NCBI GenBank assembly: GCA_020622085.1
Contig: JAHRYM010000001.1
Coordinates: 2,273,620 to 2,337,619, forward strand
Reading direction: 5' to 3'
DNA: 64,000 nucleotides
From: Paracoccaceae bacterium
GTDB taxonomy: Bacteria > Pseudomonadota > Alphaproteobacteria > Rhodobacterales > Rhodobacteraceae
Made by a program: the position numbers and the translations under genes. Under the pieces are notes generated by a model that saw only the letters and a program-made list of their open reading frames with translations, had not been told where the DNA came from and did no database searches. Below are positions 1 through 8,943 of the stretch, in pieces. Position 1 is the first letter of the stretch. Every line of letters begins with the position of its first letter.

Positions 1-1366
1 CCACGAGATTTCCCTGGTGCCGACGCCCGCCGACCCGGGTGCCCGCATCCGCATGGAGAACAATATGACCAACACCGCCATCACGCCTGCCCCGTCCGAG
101 ACGCAGACCCGCGCCGCGATCAATACCGAGATCCGCTCCATCGCCCGCATCGCCGGGCTGGACCAGTCCTGGATCGACGGCCAGATCGACGCCGCCGCCG
201 ATGCCGACAGCGCGCGTCGTGCCGCCTTCGAGGCGCTGGCCAGCCGCAGCGCGCCGACGATCCGTACGGAACAGGTCCGCGTCGAGATGGGCGAGAGCCT
301 GGACGACCCGGCCCTGCGTGCCCGCCAGATGGGCGAGGCCCTCTATGCGCGCATCAACCCGCGCCATGACCTCAGCGAACCTGCCCGCCGCTATGCCTAT
401 GCCACGCCGGTGGACATGGCCAAGGAGCTGCTGACCCTGCGTGGCGAGTCCACGATGGCGCTGTCGCCCGCCAGCCTCGTCACCCGCGCCCTGCACACGA
501 CGTCAGACTTCCCGATCATCCTCGGCAACACCGTTGGCCGGGTGCTGCGGGATGCCTATCAGGCTGCGCCCTCGGGCATCCGCCGCCTCGGTCGCCAGAC
601 TTCGGCGCGGGATTTCCGCTCGGTGAACAAGATCATGCTGGGCGAAGCGCCGCTCTTGGAAAAGCTGAACGAGCACGGCGAGATCAAGGCCGGGACCATG
701 GCCGAGGCGCGCGAGGCCTACAAGATCGAGACCTGGGCCAAGAAGATCGGCATCACCCGGCAGGTGCTGGTGAATGACGATCTGGGTGCGTTTTCCGATC
801 TTGCCCGCCGTATGGGACAGGGGGCCGCCGAGACCGAGGCGCGGATCCTCGTCACCCTCCTCGAGGCGAACAGCGGCAATGGCCCGACCCTGTCGGACAC
901 CAAGGCGCTGTTCCACGTTGATCACGGCAACAAGGCAGCCAGCGGTGCGGTAATCTCCGACGCCACCCTGTCTGCCGCCCGGCTGGCGCTGCGCACGCAG
1001 AAAGGGATCGACGGGCGCATCATCCGGGTTACGCCGAAGAACCTGCTGGTGCCGCCTGCGCTGGAGACCGTGGCAGAGAAGTGGCTGGCGACCATCGCGC
1101 CCGCCACCGCCGCCGATGTGAACCCCTTCTCGGGTGCCATGTCGCTGGTGGTCGAACCGCGCCTCAGCAGCGCCACCCGCTGGTATGTCACCGCCGACCC
1201 GGGTGAGATCGACGGCCTCGAGTTCGCCTACCTGTCGGGCAACGAAGGGCCCCAGGTCGAAAGCCGCTCGGGCTGGGATGTGGATGGCGTGGAAATCCGG
1301 GTGATCCTGGATTTCGGCGCAGGCTTCATTGACCATCGCGGCTGGTTCCAGAACGCAGGCGCGTAA
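1..1366 (+). CDS. Prohead protease/major capsid protein fusion (C-terminal part, 5' truncated by window)
   Basis: The frame is open to the window start (first full codon at base 2). It begins with the residues HEISLVPTPADP, typical of the end of a prohead protease domain. The remaining ~440 residues resemble the Mu gpT-like major head subunit, including the FHVDHGNKA motif seen in protease/capsid fusions. The protein is therefore expected to cleave itself and form the head shell. The stop TAA overlaps the next ATG (TAATG), indicating translational coupling. The fold differs from the lambda-E-type capsid protein at 37413, so it belongs to another element. Assignment rests on motif recognition. 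Confidence 0.8.
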   Translation, partial: HEISLVPTPADPGARIRMENNMTNTAITPAPSETQTRAAINTEIRSIARIAGLDQSWIDGQIDAAADADSARRAAFEALASRSAPTIRTEQVRVEMGESLDDPALRARQMGEALYARINPRHDLSEPARRYAYATPVDMAKELLTLRGESTMALSPASLVTRALHTTSDFPIILGNTVGRVLRDAYQAAPSGIRRLGRQTSARDFRSVNKIMLGEAPLLEKLNEHGEIKAGTMAEAREAYKIETWAKKIGITRQVLVNDDLGAFSDLARRMGQGAAETEARILVTLLEANSGNGPTLSDTKALFHVDHGNKAASGAVISDATLSAARLALRTQKGIDGRIIRVTPKNLLVPPALETVAEKWLATIAPATAADVNPFSGAMSLVVEPRLSSATRWYVTADPGEIDGLEFAYLSGNEGPQVESRSGWDVDGVEIRVILDFGAGFIDHRGWFQNAGA

Positions 1367-1575
1367 TGGCCGACCTCGCCCAACTCAGCGCTTGGCGCGA
1401 TGCCCTGATGGCCGCCCGCTATCAGGGCATCCGCACCGTCGAATACGACGGCAAGCGGATCACCTACGCGACCGATGCGGAAATGGCGGCCGCGCTGGGC
1501 GACCTCAACCGCCAGATCACCGGCACCACGGCGCGCATCGCCGTGGTCCGCATCCAATCCTCGAAAGGGCTTTGA
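1366..1575 (+). CDS. gpW-like head-tail joining protein
   Basis: A 69-residue protein with the gpW-type pattern ARYxGxRxVxYDGKxITYxxDAE and a SKGL carboxy end. In lambda, gpW binds the connector after packaging and provides the site for gpFII and the tail. A paralogue lies at 33903-34118 in element B with the same core and the same last residues. Here it follows the capsid gene instead of sitting between terminase and portal, so the gene order differs from element B. The start ATG overlaps the capsid stop. Confidence 0.75.
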   Translation: MADLAQLSAWRDALMAARYQGIRTVEYDGKRITYATDAEMAAALGDLNRQITGTTARIAVVRIQSSKGL

Positions 1576-1577
1576 CC

Positions 1578-1922
1578 ATGAAGAACCATATTCAGAAGGG
1601 CGACATCATCACCGTGCCCGCGCCCGCAGGCGGCATCGCCTCTGGCGAGGGCACGATCATCGGCAACATCTTCGGCATCGCTGCCTATGCGGCTGCCGTG
1701 GGCGAACCGGTCGAACTTGCCACCATCGGCGTCTATCAACTGCCGAAAGCCACCGCCGCCGTGGTGACGGTCGGCGCGCGGGTGGCGTGGGACAACACGG
1801 CCAAGAACATCAACGTGCCGGGCACCGGGCGTTTCCCCGTTGGCATAGCGACTGAGGCTGCCGGAAATGGCATCACCAGTGTCGCTGTTCGGCTGGATGG
1901 CGTGGGGACCGTGGCAGCATGA
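1578..1922 (+). CDS. DUF2190-like capsid-associated protein
   Basis: 114 residues starting MKNHIQKGDIITVPAP. It is a glycine/alanine/valine-rich beta protein with the DUF2190 pattern (GxxI, GVYQLPKA, WDNTAKN). DUF2190 proteins are found beside phage capsid genes and are thought to decorate the shell. The ATG at 1578 was chosen because it follows the gpW stop by two bases; the longer open frame upstream overlaps gpW. The stop overlaps the next ATG (ATGA). Confidence 0.75.
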   Translation: MKNHIQKGDIITVPAPAGGIASGEGTIIGNIFGIAAYAAAVGEPVELATIGVYQLPKATAAVVTVGARVAWDNTAKNINVPGTGRFPVGIATEAAGNGITSVAVRLDGVGTVAA

Positions 1923-2227
1923 TGGCGCAAGATATCCACGCCGTCCTGAATGGTCTCACCCTGTTGGTCGAGGACACGAAGGGGGCGAGCCAGCTTGACG
2001 CGATGCGCAACTATGCAGCCATCATGGCCCTGTGCGCCGATCTTCGCAAAGCAGCCGCCGAATACGACGGCACGTGGAACATCACCATGATCATCGGTGA
2101 GTTAGAGAACCATATGGCGGGTGTCGCTGGGCTGTTCCCCACTTGGGACCTGCCGAGGGATCAACACCTGACGGGTGCGCACGCGGCCATCAGCAAGCTG
2201 GCCATGGGCACGTGCTTCGGGGAATAG
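1919..2227 (+). CDS. Hypothetical protein, last gene of element A
   Basis: 102 residues, mostly helical, starting MMAQDIHAVLNGL. It is coupled to the DUF2190-like gene by an ATGA overlap and so probably belongs to the same late operon. No family was recognised. No tail gene follows; the next features are two short repeats, a terminator hairpin and the att core. Confidence 0.55.
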   Translation: MMAQDIHAVLNGLTLLVEDTKGASQLDAMRNYAAIMALCADLRKAAAEYDGTWNITMIIGELENHMAGVAGLFPTWDLPRDQHLTGAHAAISKLAMGTCFGE

Positions 2228-2279
2228 TTGGGAAACGGATTTGGCCGAGGGAACATCTCAAGAACATTCGGCCATTTCC

Positions 2280-2301
2280 GTGTCGCATGGGTGTTGCACG
2301 G
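2280..2301 (+). repeat. Tandem 11-mer, candidate arm-type integrase sites at the right end of element A
   Basis: GTGTCGCATGG (2280-2290) is directly followed by GTGTTGCACGG (2291-2301), a 9/11 match. They lie about 130-150 bases from the att core. A copy GTGTCGCACGG occurs at 58342-58352, at the left end of element C. The placement is that expected of P and P' arms of one integrase; function is inferred. Confidence 0.4.
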
Positions 2302-2367
2302 AAGAAATTGGAAAGTCTGTAAGCCTTTGGAATCGCGATGAAACGTGTTGTTCTGTGTTGCGAACGC

Positions 2368-2388
2368 AAAAAGCGCCCCTTGGGGCGC
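2368..2388 (-). terminator. Rho-independent terminator reading leftwards
   Basis: Stem GCGCCCC/GGGGCGC with a 2-base loop (2373-2388), followed on the minus strand by TTTTT (2368-2372). It lies about 40 bases past the 3' end of the tRNA fragment, where a tRNA-Met terminator would sit. Bases 2228-2428 hold otherwise only the 11-mer pair. Confidence 0.65.
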
Positions 2389-2428
2389 CTTGCATTGGCC
2401 TAAGCCATTGATTTCTTGTGAGAAAGTC

Positions 2429-2473
2429 TGGTTGCGGGGACAGGATTTGAACCTGTGACCTTCAGGTTATGAG
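2429..2473 (-). repeat. att core: 3' half of tRNA-Met(CAT), copy 1
   Basis: The minus strand reads CTCATAACCTGAAGG and continues to CCA: the anticodon loop (CAT), T arm and acceptor strand of a tRNA-Met. The sequence past the anticodon loop does not complete a tRNA, so this is an att duplication and not a functional gene. An identical 45-base copy lies at 58223-58267. Integration into tRNA 3' ends leaves one such fragment per element. Confidence 0.9.
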
Positions 2474-2616
2474 CCGCAACCCGGACGAATGGCCAACGCT
2501 ATCCATTTCAACCACTTATACGCTATGCCATTGAAATTACGCACTAAGTCCACCCTTCTCTGTCTTGATTCACCGGGTTTCGACGCCTTCCGATGTACCC
2601 AAGACCGCGTTCGCGG

Positions 2617-2636
2617 GTTGACCAGACGTTGACAAG
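2617..2636 (+). repeat. Candidate arm-type integrase sites, left end of element B
   Basis: GTTGACCAG, two bases, GTTGACAAG. The same pair with the same 2-base spacing is at 58138-58157, inside the right end. Together with the att core these would form attP after excision. Bases 2474-2692 hold no gene. Confidence 0.5.
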
Positions 2637-2692
2637 ATTATCAACGAACTGTTCGGAACCACCATCATTTCCATTAGTGCAGCCGACGCCGC

Positions 2693-5600
2693 TCACTTCC
2701 TGAACATGTTCATACGAATGTCGTCATCAAAAAAGCCACCTCGCCGCCATGATGAGATGAAGCGCCGATCCTGCAACCAAGTCGCGAATGCGACGTTCTC
2801 GTCGTTGCCCTCGATCCTCGGTGTCGCGTATCCCGGTTTGATGTCTGGTAGTGGGTCAGGCAAAGATCTGAGGATGTCGCCAACTTGTTGATCATCAAAC
2901 AATTCGTGATACACGTTAAACAAAGATATCTGCGTGCTAATTGGTCCGGAGTTCACGATAATCGAGCGCGCAGGGCCAACTCCGAGGTCAGAGATCTTCA
3001 CCCCGGTGCGGCAGAGAATGCTACCAACGATGGCCGCCCGAGACGGTTTCTCTACCAGAAGACTAAGATCCATCTTGCGAACTATTTTCAGCCGGTTTTC
3101 ATCGCTTATATCCGCCTCCAACAGCATCTGTCGGAAGTCGTCATCCAAAGAGCACTCGCCCTCGACCGCGAAGAAATCAGTAATGCTCCTCACCACAAAG
3201 GGTACGCCCAATCCAGGATGGTTGCCGAGATGCGAGAGATTACTCGGGGAGAATTTCACTGCTTTCTGTTCGACAAGAATCTTGGTCTTCTCAGTGCCAA
3301 GCTGCGCAGGGAATGCGTTGAATTTTCTCGGAAGTACTTTGACATAAGCCGTGTATGCTTGGCTGTTCAAAGCGTCATTCTCGATAATGAATTTGCGCAA
3401 TGGAGCGGCCCGATCTCCATCCGGAACCTCCTTTGCTGCTAGCGCAACTATCGTGCCAGCGCTGTTCAAGAACTGCGTAAGTGCTTCTGCGTCGAATTTG
3501 TCGCTTCCAAGAAAAACTAAGCAGTTTTCCCAGGCCGCTTCGATCTTCGAGATCTGGAAAAGCCTCGAATGAAACTTGTCGGGAACTTGATCCAAGCTTG
3601 GAAGTGGTGTTGACTGCTTCTCGACAAACTTTACTATATCTTCGAATTCCACGTCGTTTCGCGCGATAACGCGATGAACGGTCGCAATGCTCTCCTCACA
3701 GTTACCCGGCAAACCGAGCAAGACGTTGCTCAGATATTCGCCGAAGCGGCCATCGATCTTCGTCAGAAGCGGTGGGCTCGCGGACTCGAGCGCTAAGGTG
3801 TAGTTTTGCCGACCTATCCGATCAGCATCCCCGACACCGAGGACAACTCGGAAAATGAAATCCAGATTGTCGATGGAAAGCTCATAGAGACCTTCATCGA
3901 ACAGAACGCGTATGATACTCGGGTAATTCGTCACCGAAGCAAGATCATTCACTTCTATGTCGAGTGACTTTAGGCGCTCAGCCGGAATATCGACCCCTTG
4001 TGCCAAAATGTCAGCCAATTTTGCTGAGATGAAGCCGGATAAGTCCGCATCTTTATCAGAGAGGCTTTTTAGGTGCGTGTCTGGCAGATGGCTGATAATG
4101 CGAGCCACATGCATCAGATTGCTAGCGCTCGCCAGCGCGGCGGTGACAAAAGCAGGCCACGTTCTCGCCAAACCAGAAATAAGCGCCGTTACCTCCGCAC
4201 CTCGGGCATAGTAGCTAGACAAAAATGCCTCGCAGCCGTCAAAATCAGAAGCGATGAACTCTAGCAAGCGCGTCGCCTGCGCCACATACTGAGTTGGATT
4301 GGCGAGCAAGCAGTCAACGATCGTGACGTTGAGTGCATAGTTCCTACTGAAGTCCTCATCCCGCATCGCAGAGATGACCTCCATCGGATTGTCTATCTGG
4401 AAATCGGGATCTGGGGTTCGGAAACCGCGGATAAGGATCAGAAACTTGTTGTCGCTTGGCGATAGACGCCCAGAATGGAAAAGAGACGTGTACTGGTAGT
4501 AGGTATCATCAAGATATCCTTCGAACACCAAGAAGCGGGCCAGATCCGCGTCGCCCCCGAACGCATCGAATAGCCCATCGATTTCATTGGCACTTTCTCG
4601 AATGACCTCGTTGAATTTGCGCATCCGTATGGTGGCCAGCGCGGCCCTCAAGTCACGAATTTTCTTAAGTGTCGAATCTCTAAACGCTGTCGACTTCTTT
4701 TGGACGTCCGTTTTGCGTTGTTGGTAGGTCCTGTTAGGATCGATTTTCCCTAGAAAATCGGATACCTGAATTTGCTGCGTGTGACCATGAACTGATCTAA
4801 CTACAATGTGTCGAGCATCTAGAATTTTTTCGACATACTCGTCATTGGCTAGGCTGCTAAGCGCGCGCAGGTCACCTTGATTGAGACCTACATAGCTGCA
4901 GTTCTCAGGCAACTGCTCTATGATCGCCATCGCATAAATCCGACGCAATTCGGTGAGGTCGCTCGGAAGCTGTTTCTCGCCTTGATCAATAAGGTTTTCG
5001 AGTTGGGATATCTCTGCCGTGTATCGGGACTCGCTCGCCGCAATGTTTCGATCATGACTGCGAAGGACGTCTGCCAAGCTTCCCTTTCCGCGATGAAGGT
5101 TTTCGAAATCGCTTGGGAACACGTTCTTGTATATCAATACCGCCAACAGCTTGTTGACGTCTAGGTTGCTTTCGTTCTCGGATTCGAGGTTGGCAATGTA
5201 GATAGCATACTCGTTAAAGATGTTTTGTATGAGTCTGAGGTCATTCAAATATCGCGAAACCTCCCGCAGAAACTGATGATCGAGCCTGTCGTCCAAGGAC
5301 AGCCTTTTACCCTGCTCCAGTACCTTGTCGATCGAATTCGAGCTATTGATGATGGGGATGACTGGGACGATGAACTCGAAGAACTTCGTTCTTTCCGTAT
5401 TCATAAACATGTCATCACGAAGGGCGTAAAGAAACCGAACATGGCGTTTGCCGCGCAGATTGGCGTTCACCAGGCTGTTGATCTCGCGCAGCGTCACAAA
5501 AATATCGGCGTTGTTAAATCTGTCCAAGTCTTCAATGACAACCAGATCGTACCTGGTAGATTGGAAGAAGTATATAATCTCGTCCAGATGGCGATTCAGA

Positions 5601-6322
5601 ATTGACTCCTCGGTCGCTGCATTTGGGGTAATTTCAACATCCTTCAAGGATATGCTTTTCAGCGATATCCCGAAACTTGCGATATAAAGATGATGAATAG
5701 CCTGCCAGATGAACCCGCCACCGATTGCGAAGGCAAGTATGTTGAACCAGTTCGTTGTGTCGAACGGACGGAAGTAGTCGCCCGCCATGATCGCATCTCT
5801 GTTTTGGAACAGATGCCAGCAGGCGATGACGCCTATCATTATGGAGAGAGAGGACAGCAATGACCAGCGGCCTGGCGACTGTATGCGCTTGAACCTCGAG
5901 AGCGGAAGGTATTTGGAATCGGCACCGTAGAGCATCTGCTGGAGGATGCTCCGCTCGATCTCCTGTCTGCTTACCGGGCCGTTGATGGAGCCCGCCTCAG
6001 GTAGAAATGCCGCCAAAGATATCTGAAGTACCGGTCGCTTATACCCCTTCAGGAAAGACTTGATGATGCTACTTTTGCCTGATCCGTAAGGTCCAGTAAG
6101 AGCAATATTCATCACACGGGGGCTGTTGGTCGCCTGAAACAGGGCTTCGGAGTATGCTCCTGAGGGGTCCGCCTTATCCGTCGGGGCGAGGTCAACGTAT
6201 CTGATGCCAACTCCTGCCTGTTCCGGCTTTCGAGTAAGCCGTTCCGCCGCTGTGGAGAGCCAGCCCGCCAACTTCGTTCGATAAAAAGTCAAGTTTTCTA
6301 GCCCTGCGATAAGGTGCACCAC
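2693..6322 (-). CDS. YobI-like membrane P-loop NTPase (KAP-type)
   Basis: 1209 residues. The N-terminal stretch YVDLAPTDKAD, then Walker A GPYGSGKS (residues 77-84) and Walker B LVVIEDLDRF (about 260-269), matches YobI/KAP NTPases. Two membrane segments (about 154-172 and 191-213) interrupt the NTPase domain, as is usual in KAP proteins. The large C-terminal helical part was not recognised. Such proteins are often encoded in defence islands, and the position next to att fits prophage cargo. G+C is visibly lower than in the phage core. The start is GTG at 6322 with a weak AGGT upstream. Bases 6323-6533 to the integrase hold no gene. Confidence 0.75.
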   Translation of the reverse strand: MVHLIAGLENLTFYRTKLAGWLSTAAERLTRKPEQAGVGIRYVDLAPTDKADPSGAYSEALFQATNSPRVMNIALTGPYGSGKSSIIKSFLKGYKRPVLQISLAAFLPEAGSINGPVSRQEIERSILQQMLYGADSKYLPLSRFKRIQSPGRWSLLSSLSIMIGVIACWHLFQNRDAIMAGDYFRPFDTTNWFNILAFAIGGGFIWQAIHHLYIASFGISLKSISLKDVEITPNAATEESILNRHLDEIIYFFQSTRYDLVVIEDLDRFNNADIFVTLREINSLVNANLRGKRHVRFLYALRDDMFMNTERTKFFEFIVPVIPIINSSNSIDKVLEQGKRLSLDDRLDHQFLREVSRYLNDLRLIQNIFNEYAIYIANLESENESNLDVNKLLAVLIYKNVFPSDFENLHRGKGSLADVLRSHDRNIAASESRYTAEISQLENLIDQGEKQLPSDLTELRRIYAMAIIEQLPENCSYVGLNQGDLRALSSLANDEYVEKILDARHIVVRSVHGHTQQIQVSDFLGKIDPNRTYQQRKTDVQKKSTAFRDSTLKKIRDLRAALATIRMRKFNEVIRESANEIDGLFDAFGGDADLARFLVFEGYLDDTYYQYTSLFHSGRLSPSDNKFLILIRGFRTPDPDFQIDNPMEVISAMRDEDFSRNYALNVTIVDCLLANPTQYVAQATRLLEFIASDFDGCEAFLSSYYARGAEVTALISGLARTWPAFVTAALASASNLMHVARIISHLPDTHLKSLSDKDADLSGFISAKLADILAQGVDIPAERLKSLDIEVNDLASVTNYPSIIRVLFDEGLYELSIDNLDFIFRVVLGVGDADRIGRQNYTLALESASPPLLTKIDGRFGEYLSNVLLGLPGNCEESIATVHRVIARNDVEFEDIVKFVEKQSTPLPSLDQVPDKFHSRLFQISKIEAAWENCLVFLGSDKFDAEALTQFLNSAGTIVALAAKEVPDGDRAAPLRKFIIENDALNSQAYTAYVKVLPRKFNAFPAQLGTEKTKILVEQKAVKFSPSNLSHLGNHPGLGVPFVVRSITDFFAVEGECSLDDDFRQMLLEADISDENRLKIVRKMDLSLLVEKPSRAAIVGSILCRTGVKISDLGVGPARSIIVNSGPISTQISLFNVYHELFDDQQVGDILRSLPDPLPDIKPGYATPRIEGNDENVAFATWLQDRRFISSWRRGGFFDDDIRMNMFRK

Positions 6323-6560
6323 AACTACCTAACACAGCTTTATAGGTGAGATTGCCCAAAGAGTTATCCTAAACGGCTGGTGATTGCATTTTCCGACAAC
6401 GACGCGGCTGGCTCCCTTGCGAAGCCGTTGATTTCCTTGGCCGGAATTCCCTGCCCCACTTCAATTCCGGTCACTTCCTGTATTCCGCACCTTCGCCTGT
6501 GCTCTGACTTGATAACCGCGCGGGTCTACGCCTGTGTCGGGGCGAAAGGAGGCCGGGCAC

Positions 6561-7832
6561 ATGGTCAAGCGATTGAAATTGAATGAAAAAGCCCTGCGCG
6601 ATGCGGAGCCGAAACCGGGCGTCAGCTATCAGGTTTTCGACACGGAGGTGATCGGGTTTGCCGTGCGGGTTCAGGCCTCGGGCGCGCGGACCTTCACCAT
6701 CGACTACCGCCATGCGGGGCGGCAGCGGCGGATGAACATCGGGCGCTGGCCGGAGTGGAGCGTGACGGCCGCCCGCGAACGCGCCAAGGAGCTGCGCCGC
6801 GCCATTGACGAGGGGCACGACCCTTTGGCAGTGCGAGAGGATTTCCGCGAGGCCCCGCGCATCAAGGACATGATTGACCGCTACATCTGGGAACACCTGC
6901 CAAAGCTGGCGAAGAACAACGCCGGGGATCAGACATCGATGCTGAAAAAGATGGTCGAACCGGCCTGGGGCAACAAGCTGGTGACCGAGATCACCAAGTC
7001 CGACGTCGCAAAGTTCCTAGATTTCGTGGCGGAGGGCCGCCCCCGCCCCAGCAAGGAAAAGCCCAACAACCGCGCACGGAAGCTGCAGGGGCACAAGCCC
7101 ACCCCGATCCGGGCCAACCGCACTGGCGAGGTGCTGCGCAAGATGTTCACGCTGGCCATGGAATGGGAATGGCGAACCGACAATCCAGCGCAGGGGTTTC
7201 ACCGGCGCATCGAAGAGGCGCGCGAACGTTTTCTCGGGCCTGACGAACTGGCCCGTATCGCAGCCGTTCTCGACAGCGCCGAAGATCAGCGCGCGGCATC
7301 GATCATCCGCATGTGCATGCTGACCGGTGCCCGGGTAGGCGAGGTGCGGACGGCGCGGTTTGAGCAGTTCAACCTCGATTATGTCGTCTGGTCCAAACCC
7401 GCCTCGACGACCAAGCAGCGCAAGATCCACCGCGTCCCGATCTCGCAGGAGGTGGTGGCCATCGTGCGTCAGCGCCAGCTGGTCGTCCCGAAGGGCAATC
7501 CGTGGCTGTTCCCCGGCGAAACCGTCGGCCAGCCGGTACGGGAAATCCGCCGGTTCTGGTTGAAGGTACAGAAGGAGGCCGACCTGCCCGATCTGCACAT
7601 CCACGACCTGCGGCACACCTTTGCGTCCCTGCTGGTCAGCGGTGGCGCGTCGCTCGAAATGATCGGCAAGCTCTTGGGCCACAGCCAGATGCAGACCACT
7701 CAACGGTACGCCCACCTGATGGATTCGCCCCTGCGTGCTGGGGTCGACACGGTGGCCAGCCTGCTTCGCCCGCGCCCGCGGTTGGTGCACGACGCTGATC
7801 AGGATGGCACGACCCTGCCGAAATCAGCCTGA
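6561..7832 (+). CDS. Tyrosine recombinase, P4-type integrase of element B
   Basis: 423 residues. The N-terminal ~100 residues are a DUF4102-type arm-binding domain (FDTEVIGFAVRV, RMNIGRWPEWS). The catalytic domain shows Arg in TGARVGEVR (about residue 257), HDLRHTF, LLGHSQMQTT and the nucleophile Tyr in QRYAHL (Tyr383). It should integrate and excise element B at the tRNA-Met 3' end. ATG 6561 was chosen because AAAGGAGG lies at 6545-6552; an in-frame GTG at 6534 has no such site. It is not closely similar to the integrase of element C at 59783. Confidence 0.9.
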   Translation: MVKRLKLNEKALRDAEPKPGVSYQVFDTEVIGFAVRVQASGARTFTIDYRHAGRQRRMNIGRWPEWSVTAARERAKELRRAIDEGHDPLAVREDFREAPRIKDMIDRYIWEHLPKLAKNNAGDQTSMLKKMVEPAWGNKLVTEITKSDVAKFLDFVAEGRPRPSKEKPNNRARKLQGHKPTPIRANRTGEVLRKMFTLAMEWEWRTDNPAQGFHRRIEEARERFLGPDELARIAAVLDSAEDQRAASIIRMCMLTGARVGEVRTARFEQFNLDYVVWSKPASTTKQRKIHRVPISQEVVAIVRQRQLVVPKGNPWLFPGETVGQPVREIRRFWLKVQKEADLPDLHIHDLRHTFASLLVSGGASLEMIGKLLGHSQMQTTQRYAHLMDSPLRAGVDTVASLLRPRPRLVHDADQDGTTLPKSA

Positions 7833-8438
7833 CCCGTCGCCCGGCTCTTCGCCACGCAACTTGCGCCACAGGGGTGCCAGCCGTTTGCGGATCGTGCTTT
7901 CATCCGGCACCTCGCCCTTACGCGAATTCTGTACAAACCACTCCTGCACCAAGGCGATCAGCGCTGATTGGGTCGCAGGCACGCCGTTCTGGTGGGCGTG
8001 CCAGAAGAGCCACGCATACATGCCCTCCCAATCATAGCGCGCGTTGGCGCCGATATTGTTGGCTGGTCGCCGGAGCAGTTCTCGTTCTTCTTCAAACGCC
8101 TGCAGTGGACCTGCCGCCAGCAGCAGGTCTGTCGACCGGATGGGCAGGCCATCGGCCGGTTCGGTCACCGTCAGCCAGACCTTGCTGCCGGGTAGCTTGA
8201 CCCTTTTCAACCGGCACTGGTCATCGCTCGGGCCATACCTGCGGAACATCGGCATCAGTTCCGCAATCGGGACCTCGACCAGGCCAGCGACAATTTCGTC
8301 ACCGCAGCTAACGGGGGAAATGCCCGCCAGCACCTGCAAGTGCCCCTCGACGGCCCAGCCCGCAACATCGGCCGCCGGGCACCCCCATCTCGCAGAAATC
8401 TCGTAGATCGAATAGAACGCGACAGGCGGCAGAGGCAT
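7824..8438 (-). CDS. Hypothetical protein, convergent with integrase
   Basis: 204 residues beginning MPLPPVAFYSIYEISARWG. The N-terminal part looks like a helix-turn-helix that places a sensor or DNA reader (ISARWGCPAADVAGWAVEG). The C-terminal part has a tryptophan-rich helical segment (DWEGMYAWLFWHAHQNG) ending in a basic tail. Its 3' end overlaps the integrase 3' end by 9 bases on the opposite strand. ATG 8438 was chosen because TTGGAG lies 7 bases upstream; in-frame ATGs also exist at 8444, 8459 and 8477. The position beside int suggests an early regulator, but no family was recognised. Confidence 0.6.
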   Translation of the reverse strand: MPLPPVAFYSIYEISARWGCPAADVAGWAVEGHLQVLAGISPVSCGDEIVAGLVEVPIAELMPMFRRYGPSDDQCRLKRVKLPGSKVWLTVTEPADGLPIRSTDLLLAAGPLQAFEEERELLRRPANNIGANARYDWEGMYAWLFWHAHQNGVPATQSALIALVQEWFVQNSRKGEVPDESTIRKRLAPLWRKLRGEEPGDGSG

Positions 8439-8489
8439 CTCCATACTCCAATCAAACATGAGGCATCCGGCGGCCAAAAGCCGTCAGAA

Positions 8490-8506
8490 GCGGGTTACAA
8501 ACCCGC
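8490..8506. promoter_or_regulatory. Short perfect hairpin GCGGGTT-ACA-AACCCGC
   Basis: A 7-bp perfect inverted repeat with a 3-base spacer in the intergenic region upstream of the minus-strand gene at 7824-8438. It could be an operator or an RNA hairpin. Downstream in the same gap are two direct copies of CCGGAAAC (8733-8740 and 8744-8751). Confidence 0.35.
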
Positions 8507-8593
8507 AATGCCAAGCACGCGGGCGGGACTCAGCGCAGAGCATGCCGTCGAGGGGAAACCACCTGTATGCCAGCGCTCCACCTCTTTGGGTGA

Positions 8594-8615
8594 AGGCGAC
8601 TGACGCCTGTTTTTT
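8594..8615 (+). terminator. Rho-independent terminator
   Basis: Stem AGGCG/CGCCT around a 5-base loop (8594-8608), followed by GTTTTTT. No plus-strand gene ends nearby, so the transcript it ends may be a small RNA or leader; a second T-rich run follows. Confidence 0.5.
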
Positions 8616-8943
8616 CGATTCTTTTTTGACTGCTCAGGGTCAGATTACGCAGCCATAGGGCGAGTCGGCAACATCAATCCCGTGAGCTTCGACCTGCCCC
8701 AAGCGGGTTTCTGTGGACATCTTTGAACGCCGCCGGAAACCGACCGGAAACGGCTATTCCGGCCATTCCACCCCCCGCAAAACCGGTGAAACACCCCTGA
8801 ACGCCGGTCAATGCAGCCTGTCATGACGGGACGTACGTACCACCCATCGATCAACGGCGCATTCAGCCATGTCCAAGGGCTCGCGGGGTGATCTTTCTGG
8901 CCGCGCTGGCAGCGGCGGTCGCCAGAAAACCCAATGAAATATG

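Larger units (their letters stand above)
1..2428. mobile_element. Element A: right end of an integrated phage-like or satellite element (partial)
   Basis: Only phage structural genes are seen left of the first tRNA-derived att copy: protease/capsid fusion, gpW-like, DUF2190-like and a hypothetical protein, all on the plus strand and coupled. No tail genes follow before the att core, unlike a normal prophage where capsid genes are followed by about 20 kb of tail genes. This suggests a capsid-forming satellite or a decayed prophage. The left boundary is outside the window, so the element type is inference. Confidence 0.5.

Noticed and set aside
2429-2473. tRNA-Met gene
   Set aside because: Only the part from the anticodon loop to CCA is present; the 5' half does not follow, here or at 58223.
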